Source: Piscinibacter sp943370595
Lineage (GTDB): Bacteria > Pseudomonadota > Gammaproteobacteria > Burkholderiales > Burkholderiaceae_C
Direction: 5' to 3'
Assembly: GCA_943370595.1 (NCBI GenBank)
Contig: CALRRO020000007.1
Location: 62,001 to 126,000 of the forward strand
DNA length: 64,000 nucleotides
Shown: positions 38,440-45,908 of the stretch, piece after piece
How the letters are laid out: every line of letters starts with the position of its first letter
Position numbering within the stretch: position 1 is the stretch's first letter
Program-made: the position numbers and the translations under genes
Notes under the pieces: model-generated
Seen by the model: the letters and a program-made list of their open reading frames with translations, nothing else
Databases searched by the model: none
Told to the model about the DNA's origin: nothing

Positions 38440-39045
38440 GTGCGCAGGCGCCGCTTCTCCCGCGAAGCCGAGGTCGACCCGTTCTACGACATGTTGTTCA
38501 ACATGCTGATCGCGTTCGTCTTCTGCTTCATCATCGCGCTGCTGGCGATGAACCCGAAGGCGCTGAAGGCCGGCGACATCCCGTCCAAGGCCGAGTACAT
38601 CGTCAACGTGTCGTGGCCGGACATGAACCCGAACGACATCGACACCTGGGTGCAGGACCCGGCGGCCAACCTGGTGTGGTTCCGCGCCCGCGAGGCCGGG
38701 CTGATGCACCTGGACCGCGACGACCGCGGCCTGGCCAACGACGTCATCGTGGTCAACGGCAAGCAGGTGGCCAACCCGCTGAACACCGAGGTGGTGACGA
38801 TCCGCGGCATCGCACCGGGCGAGTACACCGTCAACGTCCACTACTACGAATCGACCAACGGCCAGCCGGTGGAGGTGACGGTCTCGGTCATCAAGGTGAA
38901 CCCGCGCGCCGAGGTGGTCTTCTACGGCACCGTCGCGCTGGCCCGCAAGGGCGACGAGGCCACCGCCGCCCGCTTCACCGTGCTGCCCGACGGTTCGGTG
39001 ACCAACGTCAACACCCTGCCCAGGACCCTGGTGCAACGCTTATGA
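38440..39045 (+). CDS. ExbD/MotB-position single-span protein with unusual periplasmic domain
   Basis: A 201-residue protein with one N-terminal membrane helix (EVDPFYDMLFNMLIAFVFCFIIALLAM). Asp at the membrane entry (DPFYDML) is in the position of the proton-carrying Asp of ExbD/TolR. The periplasmic part lacks the ExbD and OmpA peptidoglycan-binding folds; instead it has a beta-rich domain (TWVQDPAANLVWFRAREAGLMHLDRDDRGL, GEYTVNVHYYESTNGQPVEVTVSVIKVNPRA) resembling YfaP/DUF2135-type domains. GTG start, four bases after the MotA-like stop. It is almost certainly the partner of that protein; the periplasmic target is unknown. Confidence 0.75.
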   Translation: MRRRRFSREAEVDPFYDMLFNMLIAFVFCFIIALLAMNPKALKAGDIPSKAEYIVNVSWPDMNPNDIDTWVQDPAANLVWFRAREAGLMHLDRDDRGLANDVIVVNGKQVANPLNTEVVTIRGIAPGEYTVNVHYYESTNGQPVEVTVSVIKVNPRAEVVFYGTVALARKGDEATAARFTVLPDGSVTNVNTLPRTLVQRL

Positions 39046-39060
39046 GACAAACCGCTTCAG

Positions 39061-39145
39061 TACCGCGCGGCGGGCCGAGCGCCGGGCCGCTCCCAAGCCG
39101 GCCCGCTATCCCCCCGGGGGATCGACCGACGTATTCGTCGGGCGA
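39061..39145. repeat. Intergenic palindromic element
   Basis: Two adjacent hairpins fill this gap: ATCCCCC (39108-39114) with GGGGGAT (39116-39122), and CCGACG (39126-39131) with CGTCGG (39136-39141) around TATT. The preceding bases are also rich in inverted GC blocks. It resembles the dispersed palindromic repeats seen between genes in Burkholderiales and the element at 49051-49125, with a C-run/G-run core in both. Confidence 0.5.
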
Positions 39146-39154
39146 GGGGCGCAC

Positions 39155-39649
39155 ATGACGACTGCCGTCGTGCTGAGTTTTGCTGCCCTCGTGCTGCTGT
39201 GCACGCTGGCCCTGCTGTGGTCGCGCTGGCCGGCGTGGCTGAAGGCCATGCTGGTGGTCGCCGTGACCGGCTTCTACTTCTATGCCGACGGGCAGGTGCA
39301 TGGACTGGCCGGCTGGCCCAGCCGCGACGCGCTGCCCGAACGCTTCGTGCTGCTGGCCGCCGTGATCGAGGAGCCAAGCTCGAAAGCCAAGGGCGCGCTG
39401 TACGTGTGGGTCCACGAGCTGAAGGACGGCAAGCCGTCGGCGCAGCCGCGTGCCTACCAGCTGCCCTATGCGAAGGACCTGCACGCATTGCTCAACGAAG
39501 GCATGAAGAAGGTGCGCCAGGGCATCAGCCAGATGGGCACGGCCGAGCCGAAGGCCGGGCCCAAGGGCTTCTCGTGGCTGCGCCCGGGCAGCGACGAGCA
39601 GAACGTCAAGATCCGCGACCTGCCGGTGCCGCAGCTGCCGGAAAAGTGA
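39155..39649 (+). CDS. Small membrane-anchored protein, unknown function
   Basis: A 164-residue protein with two N-terminal hydrophobic segments (about 5-22 and 28-45) and a soluble, probably periplasmic region (RFVLLAAVIEEPSSKAKGALYVWVHEL, KDLHALLNEGMKKVRQG). The C-terminal half is lysine- and proline-rich (QLPEK end). No family is recognised. It lies 109 bases after the ExbD-like gene, across a palindromic element, and 10 bases before the lipoprotein gene, so it is probably co-expressed with both and part of the same envelope assembly. Whether the region faces the periplasm is inferred from the hydrophobic N-terminus. Confidence 0.65.
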   Translation: MTTAVVLSFAALVLLCTLALLWSRWPAWLKAMLVVAVTGFYFYADGQVHGLAGWPSRDALPERFVLLAAVIEEPSSKAKGALYVWVHELKDGKPSAQPRAYQLPYAKDLHALLNEGMKKVRQGISQMGTAEPKAGPKGFSWLRPGSDEQNVKIRDLPVPQLPEK

Positions 39650-39659
39650 ACCCCGCGAC

Positions 39660-40355
39660 ATGAAGTTCCTGCTGCCCATCGTCGTTGCGCTGCTGTTGTG
39701 CGGCTGCAGCGCGCCGAAGGACGACACCTTCTTCCCGCTCGCCAAGGGCCACCGCTGGGCCTACGAGCTCACCACCGAGTGGGAGAACAACATCGTCGAG
39801 CACGAGCAGCGCAGCCTCGAGACGCTGGGCCGCGACACGCTGGAGTCCGGCGAAGCCTGGCGGCGGCGCAGCGACAGCGGCGTCGACTATTGGCTCCGGA
39901 GCGACGCCAGCGGCATCTACCGCGTCGCCACCAAGAGCGAGCTGCAGGCCGAGCCCGAGCCGGACAAGGAGCCGCGCTTCGTGCTGAAGGCGCCGTACAC
40001 GGTCGGCACCACCTGGCGCGCCAGCACCACCGCCTACCTGCTGCAGCGGCGCCAGGAGTTCCCCCGCGAGATCCGCCACAGCCACCCGTCGGTGCCGATG
40101 AACTACACGATCGAGGCGGTGGGCGAGAAGGTCGCCACGCGCGCCGGCGAGTTCAGCGGCTGCCTGCGCGTCAAGGGCGTGGCGGCGCTGCGCTTGTTCG
40201 CCGACCCGGTGGCCGGCTGGAAGGACATGGCGCTGACCACCACCGAGTGGTACTGCCCCGGCGCCGGCCTCGTCAAGCTGGTGCGCGAGGAGCCGGCGCA
40301 GTCGACCTTCCTGACCGGCGGAACGCTGACAATGGAGCTGGTCGACTGGCACTGA
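39660..40355 (+). CDS. Outer-membrane-type lipoprotein, unknown function
   Basis: A 231-residue protein with a short signal and lipobox (VVALLLCGC-S; lipid on the second Cys, about residue 17). Residue +2 is Ser, the rule for outer-membrane delivery. The mature part is beta-rich (GHRWAYELTTEWENNIVEHEQRSLETLG, DYWLRSDASGIYRVATKSEL) and ends with TMELVDWH. The shape resembles DUF3108-like or CpaE-independent periplasmic beta-sandwich proteins, but no family is certain. It follows a gap of 10 bases after the small membrane protein and is followed by a CoA-transferase gene with a TTG start, so it closes the PqqB-like/proton-channel cluster. Confidence 0.7.
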   Translation: MKFLLPIVVALLLCGCSAPKDDTFFPLAKGHRWAYELTTEWENNIVEHEQRSLETLGRDTLESGEAWRRRSDSGVDYWLRSDASGIYRVATKSELQAEPEPDKEPRFVLKAPYTVGTTWRASTTAYLLQRRQEFPREIRHSHPSVPMNYTIEAVGEKVATRAGEFSGCLRVKGVAALRLFADPVAGWKDMALTTTEWYCPGAGLVKLVREEPAQSTFLTGGTLTMELVDWH

Positions 40356-40365
40356 CCGCTCCCGC

Positions 40366-41580
40366 TTGAACACCCCCGAACTTCCCCTGCAAGGCATCCG
40401 CGTCGTCGAGTTCACCCACATGGTGATGGGCCCGACCTGCGGCATGGTGCTGGCCGACCTGGGCGCCGAGGTCATCAAGGTCGAGCCGCTGGCCGGCGAC
40501 GCCACGCGCCGCCTGCTCGGTTCGGGCGCCGGCTTCTTCGCGATGTTCAACCGCAACAAGAAGAGCATCGCGCTCGATGCGAAGGACCCGCGCGGCCGCG
40601 AGATCGTGCTCAAGCTGATCGCCGGTGCCGATGTCTTCAGCGAGAACTTCAAGGCCGGCACGATGGACGCGCTGGGCCTTGGCCCCGAGGCGCTGCAGCG
40701 GCTGAACCCGCGGCTGGTGCACGTCTCGCACAAGGGCTTTCTGCCCGGCCCTTACGAACACCGCACCGCGCTCGACGAGGTGGTGCAGATGATGGGCGGC
40801 CTGGCCTACATGACCGGGCCGGAGGGCCGGCCGCTGCGCGCCGGCACCAGCATCAACGACATCATGGGCGGCGTGTTCGGCGCCGTCGGTGCGCTGGCCG
40901 CGCTGTGGCAGCGCCAGCGCACCGGCCGCGGCCAGGCGGTGAACAGCGCGCTGTTCGAGAACAACGTGCTGCTGGTGGCACAGCACATGATGCAGTTCGC
41001 GGTGACCGGCCAGGCCGCCGCGCCCATGCCCAGCCGCATCAGCGCCTGGGCGGTGTACGACGTGTTCACGGTGAAGGACGGCGAGCAGATCTTCCTCGCC
41101 GCGGTCAGCGACACGCAGTGGGCGGCGATGTGCCGCGCCTTCGGCTTCGACGACCTGCTGGCCGATGCGCGGCTGGCGAGCAACAACGACCGGGTGCGTG
41201 CGCGCGACTGGATGCTGCCGCTGCTGCGCGAACGCTTTGCAGTCTTCGCTGCGGCCGAACTCGCCGCGCGCTTCGAGGCGAACGCCCTGCCCTACGCGCC
41301 GATCACGCGGCCGCAGGAACTGTTCGACGACCCGCACCTGGCCGCCACCGGCGGGCTGGCGGCGCTGCACGTGCCGGCCGATGCCAGCGCGGCCGGCCAG
41401 GCCGTCGACACGCGTGCGCCGCTGCTGCCGATCTCGATGGACGGCCGGCGCCTGCCGCTGCGCCACGGCCCGCCGGCCGTCGGCGAGCACACCACGGACG
41501 TGCTGGCCGAACTGGGCTACGGCGACGCCGAGATCGCGGCGCTGCGTGCAGCCGGCGTGGTCGGCGGGCCGGAGCGCTGA
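40366..41580 (+). CDS. CaiB/BaiF family (class III) CoA-transferase
   Basis: A 404-residue cytosolic CoA-transferase. Family signatures: LPLQGIRVVEFTHMVMGPTCGMVLADLGAEVIKVEPLAGD, GFFAMFNRNKKSIALDAKDPRGREIVLKLIAGADVFSENFKAGTMDALGLG, and AALWQRQRTGRGQAVNSALFENN. Class III enzymes transfer CoA between carboxylic acids. The predicted start is TTG 40366, because the conserved strand GIRVVEF begins at residue 10 and the next ATG (in HMVMGP) would delete it. The substrate is unknown. Its linkage to aldehyde oxidation could supply CoA activation of the acid product, but this is only positional. Confidence 0.88.
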   Translation: MNTPELPLQGIRVVEFTHMVMGPTCGMVLADLGAEVIKVEPLAGDATRRLLGSGAGFFAMFNRNKKSIALDAKDPRGREIVLKLIAGADVFSENFKAGTMDALGLGPEALQRLNPRLVHVSHKGFLPGPYEHRTALDEVVQMMGGLAYMTGPEGRPLRAGTSINDIMGGVFGAVGALAALWQRQRTGRGQAVNSALFENNVLLVAQHMMQFAVTGQAAAPMPSRISAWAVYDVFTVKDGEQIFLAAVSDTQWAAMCRAFGFDDLLADARLASNNDRVRARDWMLPLLRERFAVFAAAELAARFEANALPYAPITRPQELFDDPHLAATGGLAALHVPADASAAGQAVDTRAPLLPISMDGRRLPLRHGPPAVGEHTTDVLAELGYGDAEIAALRAAGVVGGPER

Positions 41581-41676
41581 GCCAGGTCAAGCAGGCATCG
41601 TTTTCGAGGGTTGCCCCTTGCCCGGCCGGGCACGCCGCCGCGGACAATGCGCAGCCCACCGGTTCCCGCGCCGTCC

Positions 41677-42267
41677 ATGCACCTCACCCTCTTCAGCACG
41701 CCGGTGGTCAACACCGTGCTGCGCGCCGTCTCGAGAGCCTTTCTCAAGCTCAACGGCTGGACCATCGAAGGCAGCCTGCCGCCTGGCGCGGCGAAGTCGG
41801 TGCTGATCGCCGCGCCGCACACCAGCAACTGGGACCTGCCCTACACGCTGATGACCGGCTTCGTGCTGAACCTGAACCTGTACTGGATGGGCAAGGCCAG
41901 CCTGTTCGCGCCGCCGTTCGGGCCGGTGATGCGCTGGCTCGGCGGCATCGCGGTCGATCGCTCGAAGAGCAACAACCTGGTCGCCGCCTCGGCGCAGGCG
42001 CTGGTCGAGGTCGACGGCCCGGTGCAGCTGGTCGTGCCGCCCGAAGGCACACGCGGCAAGACGCGGCACTGGAAGACCGGCTTCTACTTCATCGCGCTCG
42101 AAGCCAAGGTGCCGATCGTGCTGGCCTACATGGACTACGAACGCAAGGCCGCCGGCCTCGGCCCGCTGTTCGTGCCCACTGGCGACGTCGAACGCGACAT
42201 GGAAGAGATCAAGCGCTTCTACGCCGGCATCAAGGGCCGCAACGCCGCGCAGTTCGACGCGCAGTGA
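41677..42267 (+). CDS. PlsC-like acyltransferase (lysophospholipid acyltransferase family)
   Basis: A 196-residue acyltransferase with an N-terminal hydrophobic stretch. The family H-x4-D motif appears as HTSNWD (about residue 49-54), followed by KASLFAPPFGPVMRWLGGIAVDR and the motif III PPEGTRG, then FIALEAKVPIVLAYMDY. It is likely cytosolic and membrane-associated, transferring acyl chains to a glycerolipid or other alcohol; the length is on the short side for PlsC (about 240). The start is ATG 41677 after a 96-base gap; the CoA-transferase gene is upstream. It converges on the SbtA-like gene. Confidence 0.85.
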   Translation: MHLTLFSTPVVNTVLRAVSRAFLKLNGWTIEGSLPPGAAKSVLIAAPHTSNWDLPYTLMTGFVLNLNLYWMGKASLFAPPFGPVMRWLGGIAVDRSKSNNLVAASAQALVEVDGPVQLVVPPEGTRGKTRHWKTGFYFIALEAKVPIVLAYMDYERKAAGLGPLFVPTGDVERDMEEIKRFYAGIKGRNAAQFDAQ

Positions 42268-42276
42268 ACGGCCGGC

Positions 42277-43260
42277 TCAGCCCAGCACCCGCTGCGCGAT
42301 GCCCACGTACAGCGGGATGCCCAGCAGGATGTTGAACGGGAAGGTCAGCCCGAGCGACATGCCGACGTACAGCGACGGATTGGCCTCTGGGATCGCCTGC
42401 CGCACCACCGCCGGCACGGCGATGTAGGACGCGCTGGCCGCCAGCACCATCAGCAGCGCGCCGTCGCCCGCCGACAGGCCGAGCACGTGCGCCAGGCCCA
42501 GCGCCAGCGCCGCGTGCGCCAGCGGCCCGAGCAGCGCGTAACCGAGCAGCCACGGCGACTTGCCCTTCAGGTCGCCCATGTGGCGCGCGGCGAGCAGGCC
42601 CATGTCGAGCAGGAAGAAGGCGAGCATGCCCTTGAACAGGTCGACTGCGAAGGGTTTCATCGCCGCCTGGCCGGCCTCGCCGGTGAGGATGCCCACCAGC
42701 ATCGCGCCGAGCAGCAGCAGCTGCGCGCCGTCGGTGAACGACTCGTGCAGGATGTGGCGCAGCGAGGGCGCGTGCCGCGGCGTCGCGGCCGCCGCACCGC
42801 CGGCCGCTGCCTGGCGCTGCCGTGCCATGTTGGCCAGCACCACCGCCATCACGATAGCCGGCGACTCCATCAGCGCCATCGCCGCGGCCATGTGGCCGCC
42901 GAATGCCACTGCATGGGTGTCGAGGTACTGCACCGCAGTGATGAAGGTCACCGCGCTGACCGAGCCGTAGGTGGCGGCAATCGCCGCCGCGTCGAAGCCG
43001 CTGAGCACGCGGCGCAGCAGCAGGTAGCCGATCGCCGGCACCACCACCGCGAGCAGCAGCGCGGCGGCCAGGCTGATCGTGACCTGCGTGGTCAGGCCCG
43101 ACTCGGCCAGCGCGAAGCCGCCCTTCAGGCCCAGCGCCATCAGCAGGTACAGCGACAGGAAGCGCGAGATCGGCGCCGGGATCTCGAGGTTGGAACGCAG
43201 GCCTCCGGCGAGCAGGCCGAAGACGAAGAAGAGGATCGCCGGATCCAGGAAAGTGCTCAT
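42277..43260 (-). CDS. sbtA: SbtA-type sodium-dependent bicarbonate transporter family protein
   Basis: A 327-residue inner-membrane protein of DUF897/SbtA type with about ten hydrophobic helices. Conserved stretches: DPAILFFVFGLLAGGLRSNLEIPAPISRFLSLYLLMALGLKGG, AATYGSVSAVTFITAVQYLD, LGAMLVGILTGEAG and FFLLDMGLLAARHMGD. Cyanobacterial SbtA imports bicarbonate with Na+; proteobacterial members exist but are rarely studied. An AGAGGG ribosome site precedes ATG 43260. SbtA normally has a PII-like SbtB partner; none is visible here. The gene is on the minus strand behind ExoD, TerB-like and HPF-like genes. Confidence 0.87.
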   Translation of the reverse strand: MSTFLDPAILFFVFGLLAGGLRSNLEIPAPISRFLSLYLLMALGLKGGFALAESGLTTQVTISLAAALLLAVVVPAIGYLLLRRVLSGFDAAAIAATYGSVSAVTFITAVQYLDTHAVAFGGHMAAAMALMESPAIVMAVVLANMARQRQAAAGGAAAATPRHAPSLRHILHESFTDGAQLLLLGAMLVGILTGEAGQAAMKPFAVDLFKGMLAFFLLDMGLLAARHMGDLKGKSPWLLGYALLGPLAHAALALGLAHVLGLSAGDGALLMVLAASASYIAVPAVVRQAIPEANPSLYVGMSLGLTFPFNILLGIPLYVGIAQRVLG

Positions 43261-43310
43261 GTGTCCCTCTGATTTGTGGTGGTTGTTGTGGGATCAGGTG
43301 GGTCAGCGTG

Positions 43311-43916
43311 TCATCCGGGGAGCAGGCCCTCCACACCCCAGTGCCAGGCGGCGAGGCCAAGCCCGGCGGTGAACAGCAGCGCCAGCCCCGCGAGCACGCC
43401 GCCGATGAGCACGGCGGCACCGTCGCGGAACACCAGCCCGAGGCCGAGCGCAGTGAGCGATAGCGCGGGCAGCAGGTTGCCGAAGGGGATCGGCAGCACG
43501 ATCAGCACGGCCATCGCGCCGACCAGCGCGGCGCTGCCGCGGCAGCAGCCCTCGCGCACCAGGTGCTCGAGCCGAACGCGCGACCAGCGGCCGGCGAAGG
43601 CGTAGAAGTCGGCGATGACGCGCAGCACGCGCTGCGCGCCGCCCAGCGGCAGCGCGAGCGCGGCCACGCGCGGCGGCAGGCAGGCCGCCTGCCCGCGCCA
43701 CATGGCCAGAGCGATCGCCACCAGGCCCAGGCCGAGCAGCGTGCCCACGCCGGCCATCGGCAGCAGGCAGGGCACGGCCAGCAGCACGAGCAGCGTGCCC
43801 TGCGCCGCCGGGCCGTGCGCGGCCGCCAGTTCGGCAACCGACACGCGCTCGCCCTGCAGCGCCGAGGCAGCGCCGCGCAGGCGTTCGTGCAGTGGCGTGT
43901 CGTCCGCTTCGCTCAC
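43311..43916 (-). CDS. Exopolysaccharide synthesis protein ExoD family
   Basis: A 201-residue protein with four to five hydrophobic segments. The ExoD family pattern is visible: LHERLRGAASALQGERVSVAELAAAHGPAAQGTLLVLLAVPCLLPMAGVGTLLGLGLVAIALAMW, then LVGAMAVLIVLPIPFGNLLPALSLTALGLGLVFRDGAAVLIGGVLAG. ExoD is needed for exopolysaccharide and alkaline growth in rhizobia. The GTG at 43916 overlaps the stop of the TerB-like gene (GTGA). A role in pH or ion homeostasis fits the NhaR-like and SbtA-like neighbours, but that is inference. Confidence 0.8.
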   Translation of the reverse strand: MSEADDTPLHERLRGAASALQGERVSVAELAAAHGPAAQGTLLVLLAVPCLLPMAGVGTLLGLGLVAIALAMWRGQAACLPPRVAALALPLGGAQRVLRVIADFYAFAGRWSRVRLEHLVREGCCRGSAALVGAMAVLIVLPIPFGNLLPALSLTALGLGLVFRDGAAVLIGGVLAGLALLFTAGLGLAAWHWGVEGLLPG

Positions 43917-44338
43917 GCGGGCTGTGCGGCCGTCTCGCCCGCGAACATCGCGCGCTGCAGCCCCCACTGTTCGACGGCGGCACCGAGCACGATCGCCTCG
44001 CCGTCGGCCACGTGGTTGTCGGCCTGCACGATCTGCAGGCAGAGGCGCAGCACCTTCAGGCGCAGTGCCGGGTCGTCGACCTCGGCCATCAGCTGCGCCA
44101 TCGTGCGCGGGTCGACGCGGCAGGCATCGTCCCAGCTCAGGTGGGCGCTGTGCAGCAGGTCTTCGCAGAAGCCGTGCAGCACGGCGTGCAGGTCCTCGCG
44201 GTCCAGGCCGAGCTGTGCGTGGGCACCGAAGCGCTCCAGCGCGTCGAGCTCGGACTTGGCGAGATGGCCGTCGGCCAGCAGCGTCAACGCGACGATGCGG
44301 GCGGCGGCCTGCGGGCTGTTGGTGGGGTAGCTGCGCAT
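43913..44338 (-). CDS. TerB-like (tellurite resistance/DjlA-type) helical protein
   Basis: A 141-residue helical protein with the TerB-like pattern: SPQAAARIVALTLLADGHLAKSELDALERFG and a C-terminal DDPALRLKVLRLCLQIVQADNHVADGEAIVLGAAVEQWGL, where the D-N-H-V-A-D-G-E motif resembles the metal-binding D-G-x-x-x-x-E of TerB. The role of the family is not firmly known; some members link stress response and membranes. A CAGGAG ribosome site precedes ATG 44338. It lies 26 bases after the HPF-like gene and is coupled to ExoD. Confidence 0.75.
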   Translation of the reverse strand: MRSYPTNSPQAAARIVALTLLADGHLAKSELDALERFGAHAQLGLDREDLHAVLHGFCEDLLHSAHLSWDDACRVDPRTMAQLMAEVDDPALRLKVLRLCLQIVQADNHVADGEAIVLGAAVEQWGLQRAMFAGETAAQPA

Positions 44339-44364
44339 GGCGACTCCTGGTCGGGGGTGGAGGC

Positions 44365-44706
44365 TCACTCGGGGGTGCCGAGCACGAGGGGCCGCTGGCG
44401 GGCGCGCCCGCGGCTGCGGTGCAGCAGGCGCACCAGCGCCCGTGCCGCACGGGCCAGTGCGCTGTCCAGCGCACTGCGCCAGTCGCGCGCGATCGCGGTG
44501 ATGACGACGCCGCGGTCGCCGTCGGTGCGCAGTTCGACCTGGCAGCGCTTGTCGACACCGCCGCGCGGGCCATTGGTGTCGGAGAGCAGCACCTTGGCGC
44601 GCGGCACCAGCCAGGTCAGCCGGCGCATCACGAAACGCACGCGTTGCTCGGCCAGCGGGCGCAGCCGGGCGCCCTCGGGATCGCGGGATTCGAAGACCAC
44701 TTGCAT
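44365..44706 (-). CDS. HPF/RaiA-like ribosome-associated protein
   Basis: A 113-residue protein of the S30AE/HPF family. The start MQVVFESRDPEGARLRPLAEQRVRFVMRRLTWLVPRAKVLLSD and the VELRTDGDRGVVITAIARDWRSALDSALARAARALVRLL pattern (the D-W-x-x-A-x-D motif of HPF) support this. Such proteins bind the small subunit to hibernate ribosomes. It has a strong AGGAG ribosome site. It opens the minus-strand operon that continues through TerB-like, ExoD and SbtA, and diverges from the LysR gene at 44807 over 100 bases. The basic C-terminus (LHRSRGRARQRPL) suits RNA binding. Confidence 0.8.
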   Translation of the reverse strand: MQVVFESRDPEGARLRPLAEQRVRFVMRRLTWLVPRAKVLLSDTNGPRGGVDKRCQVELRTDGDRGVVITAIARDWRSALDSALARAARALVRLLHRSRGRARQRPLVLGTPE

Positions 44707-44806
44707 CGCTGAATCTCCTTCAGTGGACAGGAGACTGGAACATAGTGGCCGGGCGGCGCATCAAAAAGCAGACAATCCGTGAAGCTCGATTCGAGAAAAC
44801 CTGACG

Positions 44807-45694
44807 ATGAGCCTGAACTACAGCTACCGGCACCTGTACTACTTCTGGGTCGTCGCCAAGGAAGGCGGCATGGCACGGGCGGCCGCGCGCATGGGCATGG
44901 CGGTGCAGACCGTCAGCGCGCAGGTTCGCGAGCTCGAGCGATCGCTCGGCCATGCCCTGTTCAAGCCGGCCGGCCGCGGCCTCGCCCTGACCGACGCCGG
45001 GCAGGCCGCGCTGCGCCAGGCCGAGCAGATCTTCCAGCTCGGCGAGCAGCTGCCCGCACTGGTCCGCGACGCCGCCACCACGCAGAGCGTACGTCTGGCG
45101 GTGGGCATCGCCGACAGCCTGCCCAAGCTGGTGGTGCAGCGCCTGATGGCGCCGGTGATGGCCGAGCCGCAGCTGCGCCTGCTGTGCCATGTCGACGAAT
45201 TCCAGGACATGCTCGCCGAACTGGCGCTGCACCGGCTCGACGTGGTGATCGCCGACCGGCCCGCGCCTTCGAACGCCAACCTGCGCCTGTACGGCCACCG
45301 CCTCGGCAGCAGCCCGATCTCCTGGTACGCGGCGCCCTCGCTGTTCGCGGCGGCGCGGCGCGACTTTCCGGCCTCGCTCGCCCGGGTGCCGGTGCTGCTG
45401 CCGACCACCCACGCTGCGGTGCGCGCGCGCCTGGACCAGTGGTTCGAGCGCCAGGGCCTGGAGCCGATGTGCGTCGGCGAGTTCGAGGACAGCGCACTGC
45501 TGAAGACCTTCGGCGCCGAAGGCATGGGCGTGTTCCCGGCCGCCGACCTGATCCACGAGGACCTGCTGCGCCGCTACGGCGTCCAGCGCATCGGCGCCAG
45601 CGACGGCGTGGAGGAGCACTACCACGCCATCGGCACCGAGAAGAAGGTGGCGCATCCGCTGGTGCAGCGCTTGCTGGCCCGCCGCAAACCCTGA
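44807..45694 (+). CDS. nhaR: NhaR-like LysR regulator
   Basis: A 295-residue LysR-type protein. The N-terminus LNYSYRHLYYFWVVAKEGGMARAAARMGMAVQTVSAQVRELERSLGHALFKPAGRGLALTDAG is diagnostic of the NhaR subfamily, which responds to Na+ in enterobacteria. It is divergent from the HPF/TerB/ExoD/SbtA operon and probably regulates it. The 100-base gap contains a CTCGA-T-TCGAG dyad at 44785-44795 just ahead of the start. Downstream lie two perfect palindromes before the formate dehydrogenase operon. The gene is full length for the family. Confidence 0.88.
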   Translation: MSLNYSYRHLYYFWVVAKEGGMARAAARMGMAVQTVSAQVRELERSLGHALFKPAGRGLALTDAGQAALRQAEQIFQLGEQLPALVRDAATTQSVRLAVGIADSLPKLVVQRLMAPVMAEPQLRLLCHVDEFQDMLAELALHRLDVVIADRPAPSNANLRLYGHRLGSSPISWYAAPSLFAAARRDFPASLARVPVLLPTTHAAVRARLDQWFERQGLEPMCVGEFEDSALLKTFGAEGMGVFPAADLIHEDLLRRYGVQRIGASDGVEEHYHAIGTEKKVAHPLVQRLLARRKP

Positions 45695-45704
45695 GTCCGG
45701 AATC

Positions 45705-45719
45705 GCGACAGCCTGTCGC
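45705..45719. promoter_or_regulatory. Palindromic operator candidate 1 upstream of formate dehydrogenase
   Basis: GCGACAG-C-CTGTCGC is a perfect 7-bp inverted repeat. Its centre (45712) is 42 bases from the centre of the second palindrome at 45746-45762, close to four helical turns, so a dimer pair bound on one face of the DNA is plausible. The shared half-site is GCGACA. Confidence 0.55.
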
Positions 45720-45745
45720 ACGCACGGACCGCCCCTCGTCGGCGA

Positions 45746-45762
45746 TGCGACAACTTGTCGCA
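45746..45762. promoter_or_regulatory. Palindromic operator candidate 2 upstream of formate dehydrogenase
   Basis: TGCGACAA-C-TTGTCGCA is a perfect 8-bp inverted repeat, the stronger of the pair. It lies about 150 bases ahead of the fdhA start. The pair is probably the binding site of a regulator of the formate dehydrogenase operon; the adjacent NhaR-like protein is one candidate, not proven. Confidence 0.6.
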
Positions 45763-45908
45763 CGCTCCCGATTCGGCGCCTGTGCAGCGGCCTTCATAAG
45801 GGTTCGCGGGCATCGGGACGCCGGTGCGGCTCGGTTCAAATTCCGGTCAGCTCTGCCGTGACGCAGGCCACATTTCGCCGAGCCTCGGGCTCGCAGGAGA
45901 TCATGACG

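Noticed and set aside
37762..39045. Zorya defence or flagellar stator genes
   Set aside because: The partner protein lacks an OmpA peptidoglycan-binding domain and there are no ZorC, ZorD or flagellar genes.
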